Positions 43,224-52,854 of a stretch of DNA of 64,000 bases are shown here, in pieces. A program made the translations under genes and the position numbers. Positions within the stretch are counted from its first letter, which is position 1, and every line of letters starts with the position of its first letter. Source of the DNA: Sandaracinobacter neustonicus (GTDB lineage Bacteria; Pseudomonadota; Alphaproteobacteria; Sphingomonadales; Sphingomonadaceae); the NCBI RefSeq assembly GCF_006385875.1, contig NZ_VFSU01000034.1, positions 124,001-188,000 of the forward strand, given 5' to 3'. Under the pieces are notes generated by a model. The model did not search any database, had not been told where the DNA came from, and was given only the letters and a program-made list of their open reading frames with translations.

Positions 43224-43290
43224 GGGGCTGAAAGTCGGGCGGATCATCAACGAGCCAGCAGCAGCTGCATTTGTCTACGGTCTGGATCGA
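43171..43290 (+). pseudogene. dnaK (Hsp70) internal fragment
   Basis: One frame reads [20 protein letters not shown] and then [11 protein letters not shown], matching the Hsp70 ATPase-domain signature around RIINEPTAAALAYGLDK, with weaker similarity for about 12 residues before it. Only about 40 codons are present and the reading frame ends in unrelated sequence. The first 53 bases overlap the kinase 3' end in a different frame. This is a transposed or recombined scrap, not a functional gene. Confidence 0.7.
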
Positions 43291-43349
43291 TTGGAAGCGC
43301 CTGTTTTACGCACCGCATGGTGGAGTGCTGATTCTTGCGCCGCAGGTGC

Positions 43350-43387
43350 GGAAATTTCCAAAATGGCAAATTTCGTCACAAATTTCC
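43350..43387. promoter_or_regulatory. Three AAATTTC repeats in the gene-free leader of the XRE gene
   Basis: The spacer 43291-43533 holds no gene. AAATTTC begins at 43352, 43368 and 43380, and the first copy lies in the palindrome GGAAATTTCC (43350-43359). They lie about 150 bases upstream of the XRE-cupin gene and may be binding sites of that protein. Confidence 0.35.
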
Positions 43388-43533
43388 GATATTCGACCAG
43401 TCGAGAAACTTTGTCGTGTCTGCCAGTTGCTATCTCCAAGGTCTGCCCATAACTTCGGTTGCAGTCCGGGATGGGATCAACAAAGCCCGCATGATCGGCG
43501 CAGGAAATCGCCACGGCAGGGCAGGAGAATAAG

Positions 43534-44235
43534 ATGGGCAGAAATCCTGCCTTGCGCACCGCTTCAGAGGGAAAGGCCCCGGTTGAGGTGCTGCGCGGGG
43601 AAACGGCTGTGGTGATGGACGGTTCCAACAATCCCGGGCAGGTTCTTCGGCAGATCCGGACCGAGAATGACTGGACACTCGCGCAAGTCAGCCAGAAGGT
43701 TGGTCTTCCGGTTTCGACCTTGTCGAAGGTCGAGACGGGCAAGATGTCGCTCAGTTACGATAAATTACTGAAGATCAGCCGGGGCCTTAACATCGATATC
43801 GCCCGCCTGTTCATGCGGGAAGCGCCCGAGCCGGCCGCTCGCTTCACCGGCCGCCGCAGCATCACCCGCGCCCGCGAGGGGCCGACGATCCGCACCTCCA
43901 CCTACGCCTATGTCTATCCGGCGGCGGAGTTGCTGAAAAAATCGCTGAATCCGATGATCATCGACGTGCAGGTGCGTTCTATCGAGGAATTCGGGGAATT
44001 GATGCGCCATCCCGGCGAAGAATTCGCGCTGGTTCTGGAAGGTTCTGCGGATTTCTATTGTGACCTTTATGCCCCGGTCCGGCTGGAAACGGGCGATTCC
44101 ATCTATTTCGATGGCGCGATGGGCCATGGTTATGTTGCCACGGGCGATGGCCCGTGCCGAATCCTGTCGGTCTGCTCTGCCCGCGACGAGGAACTGAAAT
44201 CCGCCCTGCATCCGATCGACGAGACAGACGACTGA
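43534..44235 (+). CDS. XRE-family regulator with cupin domain
   Basis: The 233-residue protein has an XRE helix-turn-helix (VLRQIRTENDWTLAQVSQKV, then LPVSTLSKVETGKMSLSY) and a C-terminal cupin (HPGEEFALVLEGSADFY, then DGAMGHGYV) that probably binds a small ligand. AGGAGA before the ATG at 43534 supports the start. Regulators of this form often control amino-acid or polyamine catabolism, and a PLP enzyme and an amidase lie downstream on the same strand, which suggests it controls them. Confidence 0.9.
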   Translation: MGRNPALRTASEGKAPVEVLRGETAVVMDGSNNPGQVLRQIRTENDWTLAQVSQKVGLPVSTLSKVETGKMSLSYDKLLKISRGLNIDIARLFMREAPEPAARFTGRRSITRAREGPTIRTSTYAYVYPAAELLKKSLNPMIIDVQVRSIEEFGELMRHPGEEFALVLEGSADFYCDLYAPVRLETGDSIYFDGAMGHGYVATGDGPCRILSVCSARDEELKSALHPIDETDD

Positions 44236-44329
44236 AACTTCACATGTCGCGATTGGAGAAAAATTTCAATTATTGAAAATATCCTGATCTCGTGTCACAG
44301 CTGAAACCAGTTCAGCGGACAGGTGGCGA

Positions 44330-45598
44330 ATGGGGAACGGGTTGACGTCGAACAGCTTCGACTGGCGCACCAAGGGCATCCCGGCAGGCGGCGCGCCGAT
44401 CACGGCGGGCGAACTCGCGGCGCGGCAATGGCGCGTTACCCGCGAAGATCTGATGCTGCCGGTCGCGCTGCTGCGGAAATCGGCGCTGCTGCACAACAGT
44501 GACTGGATGCGCCGCTTCACCGCGCTGACGGGCGTGCGCCTCGCCCCGCACGGCAAGACGACGATGAGCCCCGAGCTGTTCGCCATGCAGATGGCGGACG
44601 GGGCGTGGGGCATGACCGCGGCCACCCCCGGCCATGTGCGCATCTATCGCGAATTCGGCCTGCAGCGCATCCTGCTCGCCAACCAACTGGTCGGGCGGCA
44701 GGCCATCGCCTATGTTGCGGGCGAACTGGCGCGCGACGCCGGGTTCGATTTCTACTGCCTCGTGGATTCCGTGCGCGGTGTGGAAATATTGGAAGCGGGC
44801 CTGTCCCGCACACCCGCCGGGCGGCCGCTGCAAGTGCTGATCGAGCTGGGCTATGCGGGCGGCCGCTCGGGCCTGCGAGACGATGCCGAGGCGCTGCAAC
44901 TGGCGCGCCGCATCGCCGCTTCGCCGCTGCTGTCGCTGCGCGGGATCGAGGCATTCGAAGGCATTGTGCAATCCCGCGACGAAGCCGAAACACTGGTCGG
45001 CGGCCTGCTGCACCGCATCCGCGCGCTGGGCGAAGCGGTGCTGGCGGAAGGGCTGTTCGAAGGCCGCCCCATCCTCTCGGCGGGCGGCTCCTCCTTTTTC
45101 GATCTCGTCGCGGGGGACCTGTCCGCCCCGGCCTTCGATGTCGTGCTGCGCAGCGGCTGCTACCTCGTGCACGACAGCCACTTCTACCGCGATCTGGTCG
45201 AGCGGCTGATCCGCCGCTCCCCCGCCGCCGCCAGCCTTGGCGAAGGGCTGCGCCCGGCGCTGGAAATCTGGGCGCATGTGCTCTCCCGGCCGGAGCCGAC
45301 GCGCCTGCTGGCCGGGCTGGGCAAGCGCGACACCTCAGACGATGTGAGGCCGCCGACCCCGCTTGGCTGGTGCCGCCCGGAACTGGGCGAAACCGTGCAG
45401 CCGCTGCACGGGCACAAGGTGGTCCGGCTGGACGATCAGCACGCCTATCTGGACATCCCCGCCGATTCGCCGTTGCAAGCCGGGGACATGATCAGTTTCG
45501 GGATTTCCCACCCCTGCACCACGTTCGACAAATGGCGGACGATCTTCATCGTCGATGACGATCTCACCGTCATCGACGCCATCACCACCTGCTTCTAG
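44330..45598 (+). CDS. PLP-dependent D-amino-acid deaminase/aldolase-like enzyme (DSD1/D-TA family)
   Basis: The 422-residue protein is an alanine-racemase-fold PLP enzyme of the D-serine dehydratase/D-threonine aldolase family. The Schiff-base lysine is in LAPHGKTTMSPELF; PLP-phosphate contacts are in LSAGGSSFFD, and the C-terminal metal site is H and C in SHPCTTFDKW. It is predicted to deaminate or cleave a D-amino acid. It lies 94 bases after the XRE-cupin gene, so both are probably in one regulated unit. Confidence 0.85.
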   Translation: MGNGLTSNSFDWRTKGIPAGGAPITAGELAARQWRVTREDLMLPVALLRKSALLHNSDWMRRFTALTGVRLAPHGKTTMSPELFAMQMADGAWGMTAATPGHVRIYREFGLQRILLANQLVGRQAIAYVAGELARDAGFDFYCLVDSVRGVEILEAGLSRTPAGRPLQVLIELGYAGGRSGLRDDAEALQLARRIAASPLLSLRGIEAFEGIVQSRDEAETLVGGLLHRIRALGEAVLAEGLFEGRPILSAGGSSFFDLVAGDLSAPAFDVVLRSGCYLVHDSHFYRDLVERLIRRSPAAASLGEGLRPALEIWAHVLSRPEPTRLLAGLGKRDTSDDVRPPTPLGWCRPELGETVQPLHGHKVVRLDDQHAYLDIPADSPLQAGDMISFGISHPCTTFDKWRTIFIVDDDLTVIDAITTCF

Positions 45599-45611
45599 GC
45601 GAAAACCTCTC

Positions 45612-46028
45612 TCAATCGTCGACAGGCTCGGTCGCGGTCTTGACGCCTTCCACCACCGTCTTGGCCGCGCCGACCACGTTCAGCCCCTGGGTGCAGCCGG
45701 TGATCCCGCCCGCGCCCGCCGTGGAGCAGCTGCCGATTCCGCTGGCGGCGGTGCGGCCCGACACGATGGCGGCGCGGTTCGCCGCCACCTGATCTTCACG
45801 GGCGATCTGCGCGGCCTTCTCCGCCTCGCGGATGTCCTTCGGGATGCGGTAACGCTCCTCCTCGGGCCTGCGGGCGCAGACGATGATCTCGTCCGGGTTG
45901 CTGGCCTTGGGGCAGGGATCGTCGCCGAACACCTGCACTGTGCGGGAGCGGTAATTGCCATCCTGTGCGGCAGCGGGAACGGCCGCGAGCGGCGCTGTCG
46001 CCAGTGCGAGTGCGAGGAACCAGCGCAT
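45612..46028 (-). CDS. Small secreted protein of unknown function
   Basis: The 138-residue protein has a signal peptide (RWFLALALATAPLAAVPAAA) with cleavage after AQ, then a short domain with four cysteines (GDDPCPK, IIVCARRPEEERYRIP, GSCSTAG, GGITGCTQG). Proteins with PDEIIVCARRP-type sequence are common in sphingomonads but have no assigned role. AGGATT before the ATG at 46028 supports this start. It is convergent with the PLP-enzyme gene. Confidence 0.75.
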   Translation of the reverse strand: MRWFLALALATAPLAAVPAAAQDGNYRSRTVQVFGDDPCPKASNPDEIIVCARRPEEERYRIPKDIREAEKAAQIAREDQVAANRAAIVSGRTAASGIGSCSTAGAGGITGCTQGLNVVGAAKTVVEGVKTATEPVDD

Positions 46029-46186
46029 CAATCCTAATCCTTACCAAAGGGCCGCCCGGGCCCATCAAGCCTCACCCCGTATGAACCGCTCCTGACCTTG
46101 CCGCAACAGTTGCGCTTGACCGGTGACAAGCGCATCGGCGAAGCCAAGGGAGCATCGGGGCAACATCGGGCCGGAAGGACGCTGGG

Positions 46187-47512
46187 TTGGCGGCAGGAAT
46201 TCACACCTTGGGGGTCGCCTCGCTGAGGGCCGGCTATCAGGCGGGCCGGATCAGCGTGGCCGCCGCCGTCGATCATTATCTCGCCCGCATCGAACGCTTC
46301 GATCCCACGCTGAAGGCCTTCACCTTCGTCGATCCCGAAGGCGCGCGTACCACCGCCCGCATCAGCGCCGAACGCTTCGAATCCGGCACAGCCCGCCCGC
46401 TGGAGGGCGTGCCCATCGCCATCAAGGCCAATATCGATGTCGCGGGCTGGCCCGTCACCGGCGGCATCGCCGCATGGCGGGATCGCCGCCCCACCACGGA
46501 TGCACAGGCCGTGCGGCTGCTGAAAGACGCGGGCGCGATCCCGCTGGGCCTCACCAACATGCACGAAGGCGCACTGGGCGCCACGACGGACAACCCCTTC
46601 TACGGGCAGACGCAAAACCCCCACCGCAGCGGCTTCACCCCCGGCGGTTCGTCGGGCGGTTCGGCGGCAGCCGTCGCGGCCGGGCTGTGCGCGGCGGCGC
46701 TTGGCTCGGATACGCTTGGCTCCATCCGCATCCCGGCAGGCTGGTGCGGCATCAGCGGGCTGAAACCGGCGCCGGGCCGGGTGCCGAACGGCGGCCTGAT
46801 CCACCTCGTCGAGCGTTGGGATGTCATCGGCCCGCTCGCCCGCTCCGTGGAGGATTGCGCGGCGCTGTTCGCCGTCCTCTCGGCGCCGCGCGAAGCCCGC
46901 CCGGCGCAGCGAATCGCCGCATGGTCCGGCCGCCCGCAGATCGAAACCGATCATGCGGTGGACGCCGCCGTGCGCCTCTCCGCCCGTCTGCTGGAAGGGC
47001 TGGGCCTCAGGGTAGACGAGCCCCGGCTGCGCATCGACTTCGAACGAGTCCGTCTCGCCGGATTCATGGAAGCTTCCGCCGAAGCCCGAACCCGCTTCGG
47101 CGCAGCCGCCACAGCCGCCCCCCAAGGCTTCTCGCCAGCGTTCCGCACCTATCTGGATTTCGCCGCCGGGATCGAACCCGCCACCCGCGCCCAGGGCCAA
47201 AAGGCGATTGAAGCCGCCGCCACCGAACTGCGCGCCCAACTGCAACTGGCAGACGCTATCCTCATCCCCGTCACCCCCGGTCCCGCCTTCGCCCACGGCA
47301 CCCACGGCCCGGTGACACTCGCCGATTTCACCGCCCTCGCCAACTTCGCCGGCCTGCCCGCCCTCGCGCTTCCGGCGGGCTGGACATCCCATGGCTTGCC
47401 CGTCGGCGTGCAACTCATCGGCCGGGCAGGGGAGGACGAAAGCTTGCTGGCGCTGGGCGCAAAACTGGAATCCGCCCTGAACGCATGGCAGCCGCCGGTG
47501 GATTACCGCTAG
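46187..47512 (+). CDS. Amidase-signature family hydrolase
   Basis: The 441-residue amidase has the Ser-cisSer-Lys triad of the amidase-signature family: lysine in VPIAIKANIDV, and the serines in GGSSGGSAAAVAAG and GSDTLGSIRIPA. The TTG start at 46187 has GGAAGGA 8 bases upstream. It hydrolyses a carboxylic amide; AtzF/allophanate-type and general amidases look alike here, so no substrate is named. It follows the XRE-PLP unit but is separated by the small secreted gene on the opposite strand. Confidence 0.9.
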   Translation: MAAGIHTLGVASLRAGYQAGRISVAAAVDHYLARIERFDPTLKAFTFVDPEGARTTARISAERFESGTARPLEGVPIAIKANIDVAGWPVTGGIAAWRDRRPTTDAQAVRLLKDAGAIPLGLTNMHEGALGATTDNPFYGQTQNPHRSGFTPGGSSGGSAAAVAAGLCAAALGSDTLGSIRIPAGWCGISGLKPAPGRVPNGGLIHLVERWDVIGPLARSVEDCAALFAVLSAPREARPAQRIAAWSGRPQIETDHAVDAAVRLSARLLEGLGLRVDEPRLRIDFERVRLAGFMEASAEARTRFGAAATAAPQGFSPAFRTYLDFAAGIEPATRAQGQKAIEAAATELRAQLQLADAILIPVTPGPAFAHGTHGPVTLADFTALANFAGLPALALPAGWTSHGLPVGVQLIGRAGEDESLLALGAKLESALNAWQPPVDYR

Positions 47513-47924
47513 GGCGGGGGTGGTTGCGGAAGGGGGCGCCTCCGGCGGCCAAGGGCTTTGCCCTTGGAACCCAGCAGGGACATGATGTCCCTGCACCCTC
47601 AAAGTTGGCTGAGCGGGCCAACTTATACGTTGCGGACGTATCAGATTCGATTGCTGCGGCGCACCGCAGCTCTCTCCCCCTGCAAGGGGGAGAGTACGAG
47701 AGGGGGTGTCACCGGTTGGCCTGAACCACTGCACCACAACAAGCACTACGGAAGCGCCGCAGGCTATACTCCTCACCACCCCAACCCCTCGAAGCGAAGC
47801 TGACGCGAAGCGTCAGCGGGAGGGGCTACAAAAACGTCGGGGGTGCAGGGGCGTCACGCCCCTGCCGAGGGAGTTTGAGGGAGCAGAGCTCCCTCAACCG
47901 CAACTCCTGCCGCAAACCGCAACG
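47513..47924. repeat. Hairpin-rich intergenic repeat region
   Basis: No gene is seen. The stretch is packed with short perfect inverted repeats: GGGCTTTGCCC, AGGGACATGATGTCCCT, AAGTTGG/CCAACTT, CTCCCCCTGCAAGGGGGAG, GCTGACGCGAAGCGTCAGC, GCAGGGGCGTCACGCCCCTGC (split: GCAGGGGCG and CGCCCCTGC) and GAGGGAGCAGAGCTCCCTC. The part ATTCGATTGC-TGCGGCGCA at about 47646-47664 recurs at 56327-56346. It looks like a dispersed sphingomonad intergenic repeat that also ends the amidase transcript. Confidence 0.65.
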
Positions 47925-49103
47925 CTACCAGAAGCGCTCGCAGTTCACCGGCCCCTTCTTCGCCGGCGCGCCGTCCAGCCGCACGGATGCGGAATAGAAG
48001 CTCCAGGCGCTGGCAGTGGGTGCCGAGCGCTCGGAAACCACCAGTTCGAACGGCGGCCGGCCGGGGAAGGCGACGGACCAGCTGCGTTCGCCTTCGCCCA
48101 CACCCAGCTTTTCGCAACGCATCAGTGTGACGGTCGCCCCGCGCGCGGCAAAGGCGGATTGCATGTCCAGCGGCAGCATTGCCCCTTCCTCCGTCCAGTT
48201 GACGCTGGCGGTTTCCGGACGCCCCTTGCCTGCGATGGCGAAGTCGAATTTGCCGATCTGGCCATTTGCGAGGCTGCCTTGCTCTGCCCGCGGCAGCCAG
48301 CGCACCTTGGCCAGACGCTGGCGCAGTTCCGCGACAGAGGGTGCACCGCCCGGCCCGCCGGGGGTGGCCAGAATCAGCATTTCAGCGGCGGGCTGGCTGG
48401 CGGCCACCCGGCTCCATTGTTCGGTGCACTCGCCGTCGATCCAATCTGTCTTGGCGGGCTTTTCAGCAAGAATCGCCTTGCGGCAGCTGGCTTTGAAGCG
48501 CGCTGCGGCATCGGCCAGCACGGGCGGCACAGCCCCGGCCGGGGCTGCGGGGCCGGCCGGGGCCGCTGCGGCCGAAACAGCCGGGGCTGTGCCTGCCATT
48601 GCGCCCGTCGCCGGGCGCGCGGCGACCTTGCGGCCGTCTGTCGCCACTTCCTCGAACCGGCCTGCGGCGGCGTTCCAGCGAAGCTCGTCTCCGCAGCGGG
48701 CCGGGCCACTGCACACCACGCCTTGCCGCGCGATCTGCAATTTTGCGGGCGGGCCATTCAGCACGCGGAATCCCATCACCTTGTCTGCGAAGGCCAGCCG
48801 GGCGTCGCTGCCATTTCCCAGCCACAGCTCCAGCCGCGCGTTGCCGTCCGGCCTGAACAAATTGGGTTTGCCCACACAGGGCACATTGCCTTCGGAGATC
48901 AGGAAATCGGTTCGCCCGTCGCCGGTAAAGTCCGCTGGAATCACGAACCGGCCCTGCCCCTGCATGCTGCCCAGCGTTCCGCCCGCCTGCACGCAGCGGG
49001 CCACCAGTTCGTTCACCCGCGCCTTTATTGGTTCGGGCACCACGCCCTGCGCATGGGCTGCGGATGCAAACGCCAACGCCACCACCAGTGCCGGAACTCT
49101 CAT
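47925..49103 (-). CDS. Secreted protein of unknown function
   Basis: The 392-residue protein has a signal peptide (RVPALVVALAFASAAHAQ). The N-terminal half reads like one FG-GAP-type or VCBS-like unit (VIPADFTGDGRTDFLISEGN) with several cysteines. An alanine/proline-rich linker at about 180-215 separates a C-terminal domain (DWIDGECTEQWSRVAA, ending NCERFW). No enzyme motif is seen and no family is recognised. It ends next to the repeat region and lies 54 bases upstream of the purN stop on the same strand. Confidence 0.8.
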   Translation of the reverse strand: MRVPALVVALAFASAAHAQGVVPEPIKARVNELVARCVQAGGTLGSMQGQGRFVIPADFTGDGRTDFLISEGNVPCVGKPNLFRPDGNARLELWLGNGSDARLAFADKVMGFRVLNGPPAKLQIARQGVVCSGPARCGDELRWNAAAGRFEEVATDGRKVAARPATGAMAGTAPAVSAAAAPAGPAAPAGAVPPVLADAAARFKASCRKAILAEKPAKTDWIDGECTEQWSRVAASQPAAEMLILATPGGPGGAPSVAELRQRLAKVRWLPRAEQGSLANGQIGKFDFAIAGKGRPETASVNWTEEGAMLPLDMQSAFAARGATVTLMRCEKLGVGEGERSWSVAFPGRPPFELVVSERSAPTASAWSFYSASVRLDGAPAKKGPVNCERFW

Positions 49104-49157
49104 GCCGCCCTCCTCAGCTGTTGCCCTGCGCAGAGTTTGGCGGTTGGCTGGGCGGCG

Positions 49158-49739
49158 TCAATCCAGCCCGCGCAAAAAAGCCGCCAGCGCCTGCGGGTAA
49201 AGCCGATGCTCGGCGATCAGCACCCGCGCGGCCAGCGTTTCGGCCGTATCGCCCGGCTGCACCGCCACCCGCGCCTGCCCCAGCACCGGCCCCGCATCCA
49301 GCTCCTCCGTCACCAGATGCACGGTGCAACCTGCTTCAGCGTCTCCGGCGGCCAGCGCGCGGGCGTGCGTGTCCAGCCCCGGATAGAGCGGCAGCAGGGA
49401 AGGGTGGATGTTCACCATTCGCCCGGCCCAGCGCCGCACGAATTGGGGGGAGAGGATGCGCATGAAGCCCGCCAGCGCGATTGCTTCCACATCATGCGTT
49501 TCCAGAATGGCGGTCAGCGCCGAATCATAGGCTTCGCGATCCGCGAACGGCTTGCCCGGCAGCGCTTCGGCGGGAATTCCCATGGCGCGCGCCGCCTCCA
49601 GCCCCGGCGCGGCGGCGCGGTTGGAAAGCGCCAGCACGATTTCGCCCGGATAATCCGGCGCGCGCGCGGCTTCGGCCAGCGCCAGCATATTGGTGCCGCG
49701 CCCCGACAGGAGCACGGCGACCCGACGTTTACGCATCAT
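49158..49739 (-). CDS. purN: Phosphoribosylglycinamide formyltransferase
   Basis: The 193-residue enzyme transfers a formyl group from 10-formyl-THF to GAR in purine synthesis. The family motifs are present: LLSGRGTNM, the catalytic asparagine and histidine in [10 protein letters not shown], and the aspartate in [15 protein letters not shown]. Its start overlaps the purM stop by 11 bases, so purM and purN are an operon as in many bacteria. The length is normal. Confidence 0.97.
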   Translation of the reverse strand: MMRKRRVAVLLSGRGTNMLALAEAARAPDYPGEIVLALSNRAAAPGLEAARAMGIPAEALPGKPFADREAYDSALTAILETHDVEAIALAGFMRILSPQFVRRWAGRMVNIHPSLLPLYPGLDTHARALAAGDAEAGCTVHLVTEELDAGPVLGQARVAVQPGDTAETLAARVLIAEHRLYPQALAAFLRGLD

Positions 49740-50820
49740 GTGCCGCGGTCCAGCCGTCCGGCTGACCCCACAGCCCGGCTACCCCACGAACCTCACAGCC
49801 CTTCGCGCCGGGCACAATGTCGCCCACCGCGAACACCGATTCGCCCGCCGCCGTCAGCACCTCCGTCACGGCCTGCGCGTCGGCGGGCGCGACGGCCAGA
49901 ATCATGCCGATGCCGCAATTGAAGGTGCGCGCCAGTTCCGCCGCTTCCATCCGGCCCTTTGCCTGCAACCATCCGAACAGCGGCGGCAGCGGCCAGTTCG
50001 CGGCGTCGATCACGGCGCGCGCCCCTTCCGGCAGCACGCGCGGCACATTTTCCAGCAGCCCTCCGCCGGTGATATGCGCCAGCGCATGGATGCGCCCCGC
50101 CTTCAACAGCGGCAGCAGCGGCTTCACATACAGCCGGGTGGGGGCCAGCAGCGCGTCGATCAGCAGCGTTTCCGCATCGAACGGCGCGGGCGCGTCCAGC
50201 GCTTCGTCCGCCACCAGCCGCCTGAGCAGCGAATAGCCGTTGGAATGCGCGCCCGACGAACCGATGCCCAGCAGCAGGTCGCCCGCCGCCACCCGGTCCC
50301 CCGTCAGCAGCTCGTCGCGTTCCACCGCGCCCACCGCGAATCCGCCGAGATCATAATCGCCCGGCGCATACATGCCGGGCATTTCCGCCGTTTCCCCGCC
50401 GATCAGCGCGCAACCGGCCCCCGCGCAGGCGCGGGCGATTCCGGCCACCACGCTTTCGGCAACGCCCGTCTCCAGCTTTCCGGTCGCGAAATAATCCAGG
50501 AAAAACAGCGGCTCCGCACCCTGCACGATCAGGTCGTTCACGCACATGGCGACCAGATCCTGCCCGATCGTGTCGTGCCGCCCGGTTTCGATGGCGAGCT
50601 TCAGCTTGGTGCCCACGCCATCGGTTGCCGCCACCAGCAGCGGATCGGCGAAACCCGCCGCCTTCAAATCGAAGATGCCGCCGAATCCGCCGATCTCCGC
50701 ATCGGCCCCGGGGCGGCGCGTGGCGCGCACCAGCGGCGCGATCATCTTCACAAGCTGGTTGCCGGCTTCGATGGAAACGCCTGCGTCGGCGTAAGTAGCG
50801 GGGCGGTCGGGGCTGCTCAT
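49729..50820 (-). CDS. purM: Phosphoribosylformylglycinamidine cyclo-ligase (AIR synthetase)
   Basis: The 363-residue enzyme closes the imidazole ring in purine synthesis with ATP. Family motifs: [13 protein letters not shown] at the start, [30 protein letters not shown] and [12 protein letters not shown]. It is cytosolic. It diverges from the exported-protein gene across only 63 bases, so the two promoters must be close together. Confidence 0.97.
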   Translation of the reverse strand: MSSPDRPATYADAGVSIEAGNQLVKMIAPLVRATRRPGADAEIGGFGGIFDLKAAGFADPLLVAATDGVGTKLKLAIETGRHDTIGQDLVAMCVNDLIVQGAEPLFFLDYFATGKLETGVAESVVAGIARACAGAGCALIGGETAEMPGMYAPGDYDLGGFAVGAVERDELLTGDRVAAGDLLLGIGSSGAHSNGYSLLRRLVADEALDAPAPFDAETLLIDALLAPTRLYVKPLLPLLKAGRIHALAHITGGGLLENVPRVLPEGARAVIDAANWPLPPLFGWLQAKGRMEAAELARTFNCGIGMILAVAPADAQAVTEVLTAAGESVFAVGDIVPGAKGCEVRGVAGLWGQPDGWTAAHDA

Positions 50821-50883
50821 GGCCGCGCTTTAGCGCCTTGGCCCTTGGAATCCCACCCTGCATGCGCCAAAGGCAATGGCAAT

Positions 50884-52176
50884 ATGCAGGCATGGCGCGG
50901 GTTCGCAGTTGGAATGGCAGCAGTGGCGCTTGCAGCGACCGCTCCTGCGCTGGCGCAGTCTGGCCTGAAGGCCGCCGACGCAAAGCCGAAAGCCAAAGAG
51001 GCAGACCCGGATGTCCCCACCGCCATCGGCGGCAGCGGCGGCCTCGTTGTCTCCGGCGTGGAGGTCGATGTCGGCGGCAAAAACCCCAACGACGCGCGGA
51101 TGAACGGCTGGAGAGAGGCGCAGCGCCTCGCATGGCCTGGGCTCTGGGCGCGGATGTCGGGGCAGAGCGCCAGCAGCGCGCCGCGCCTTGCCGACAGCGC
51201 GCTCGATTCCATCGTCTCTGCCATCGAGGTGGAGCGTGAGCAGGTCGGCCCGGATCGCTATGTCGCCCGCCTTGCCGTGGTGTTCGATCGGGCGCGCGCC
51301 TCCTCTTACCTCGGCAGCTATGCGGCGCTCGCCTCCTCGCCGCCCTTCCTCGTGATCCCGGTGCTGCAGGACGCCGCGACGCGGATGGCGCATGAACCCG
51401 CCTCGCCATGGCTCTCGGCATGGGCGCGGCTGCGCGCGGGCGAAAGCCCCATCGATTATGTGCGGATCCAGCCGACCCCGGGGGACACCATCCTGCTGAA
51501 CGCATGGCAGGCGGAGCGGCGGCACATCTTCCTGTGGCGGGCGTTGATCGACCGTTACCAAGTGGCGGACGTGCTGATTCCGGAACTGATCCTTGATCGC
51601 AGCTGGCAGGGCGGGCCGCTGACAGGCCTGCTGATCGTGCGATTCGGCCCCGCCGGGCGGGAAATCGGCCGGGTGCGGTTGACGAATCGCAGCGGCGACG
51701 TGGCGGGCCTGATGGACACCGCCGTGCGCGAATCAGACAAGCTCTATGTCGCCGCCTTGCGCGCGGGCAATCTGCTGCCCGATCCCAATTTGATCGAACC
51801 CGACGTGCCCGCCACCGCGCTGGAGGATACCGGCCCGGAAATCGGCGGCGGCTTCGAAGGCGGCGGCGGCTTCGCGGTGCGGGTTGCAACACCGGACGAC
51901 GCGGCGCTGCAGGCGATCCAGTCCATCGTCGCGGGCACCCCGGGCGTGGAGGGCGTGCGGCTGCAAAGCCTTGTGCTGGGCGGCGAATCGGTGCTGGAAA
52001 TCGTCTCCGCCGTGCCGATGGCCGATCTTCGCTATGCGCTGGACGCGCGCGGCCTGCGGCTGGAGGGCGGATCGCTGCGCCGCCGCGCTTCGGGCGAAGC
52101 GGCGCTGCCGCCGCCCGCCCCGGCCGCGCAGGAAGAGCAATTGCAGGAATCGCCGGGGCCGGAGGCGCGGAATTGA
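50884..52176 (+). CDS. Exported protein with HMA-like C-terminal fold, unknown function
   Basis: The 430-residue protein starts at ATG 50884 with a signal peptide (GFAVGMAAVALAATAPALAQ). The central part (LVVSGVEVDVGGKNPNDARM, then RMNGWREAQRLAWPGLW) resembles DUF2066-like exported proteins. The C-terminal part (FAVRVATPDDAALQAIQSIV to SVLEIVSAVPM) looks like a small ferredoxin-like fold of the kind sometimes labelled heavy-metal-associated, but it lacks the CxxC metal motif. It is coupled to hdaA by a TTGA overlap. The function is unknown. Confidence 0.8.
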   Translation: MQAWRGFAVGMAAVALAATAPALAQSGLKAADAKPKAKEADPDVPTAIGGSGGLVVSGVEVDVGGKNPNDARMNGWREAQRLAWPGLWARMSGQSASSAPRLADSALDSIVSAIEVEREQVGPDRYVARLAVVFDRARASSYLGSYAALASSPPFLVIPVLQDAATRMAHEPASPWLSAWARLRAGESPIDYVRIQPTPGDTILLNAWQAERRHIFLWRALIDRYQVADVLIPELILDRSWQGGPLTGLLIVRFGPAGREIGRVRLTNRSGDVAGLMDTAVRESDKLYVAALRAGNLLPDPNLIEPDVPATALEDTGPEIGGGFEGGGGFAVRVATPDDAALQAIQSIVAGTPGVEGVRLQSLVLGGESVLEIVSAVPMADLRYALDARGLRLEGGSLRRRASGEAALPPPAPAAQEEQLQESPGPEARN

Positions 52177-52805
52177 GCGCGCCTGAGCAGAAGGCCGAAC
52201 ATCAGATGGTGCTGCCGCTGCGCTGGCGCGCGGCGCAGGGGCAGAAGGATTTCTTCGTTTCCGATGCCAATGCGGAGGCCGTCACCTTTCTGGATGGCTG
52301 GTCCACATGGCCGGTTCCCGCCGCCTTGCTGATCGGCCCGGCAGGCAGCGGCAAAAGCCATCTGGCCGCCATTTTCGCCCGCCGGTCCAACGCCCGGCTG
52401 TGGGACGATGCAGATCGCATTTCCAACGAAGAAGCGCTGTTCCATGCCTGGAACGCCGCGATGGACGAACGCCGCCCGCTGCTGATGACGGCCCGCTCCA
52501 TGCCGGCGGATTGGAACCTGACACTGGCCGATCTGAAAAGCCGCCTCGCCGCGACGCCACGCGTACAGATTCGCAGCCCTGATGACGCGCTGCTGGAGGC
52601 GGTGTTTCTGAAGCAATGGCGCGATCGCGGCGTCGAAGCCCCGGCGGACGTCACCCGCTATGTCCTCTCTCGAATCGAGCGCAGCTTCGAAGGGATCGCC
52701 CGCACGGTGGAGGCATTGGATAAGGCGGCGATGTCGCAGCAGCGCCCGCTGTCCATCCCGCTGGCGCGCGAAGTGTTCATCGATCTGGATCTGGAAGAGC
52801 GTTAA
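52173..52805 (+). CDS. hdaA: DnaA regulatory inactivator HdaA-like protein
   Basis: The 210-residue protein is a DnaA-related AAA+ protein without the DNA-binding domain: [17 protein letters not shown] is Walker A, and the lid region is [16 protein letters not shown] sliding-clamp binding motif is visible near the start (QMVLPLRW). In alphaproteobacteria HdaA stimulates ATP hydrolysis by DnaA after replication starts. The Walker B box is degenerate ([11 protein letters not shown]), as is common in short HdaA forms. It starts at a TTG that overlaps the previous stop. Confidence 0.88.
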   Translation: MSAPEQKAEHQMVLPLRWRAAQGQKDFFVSDANAEAVTFLDGWSTWPVPAALLIGPAGSGKSHLAAIFARRSNARLWDDADRISNEEALFHAWNAAMDERRPLLMTARSMPADWNLTLADLKSRLAATPRVQIRSPDDALLEAVFLKQWRDRGVEAPADVTRYVLSRIERSFEGIARTVEALDKAAMSQQRPLSIPLAREVFIDLDLEER

Positions 52806-52854
52806 GTTTGGCAGTCATAGCTTCGCAACCGCAGCAATGCTAAAGGGGGCGGCG

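Noticed and set aside
49690-50883. Upstream extension of the exported-protein frame
   Set aside because: It is antisense to purN and purM and has low-complexity composition. A signal peptide begins right at ATG 50884.
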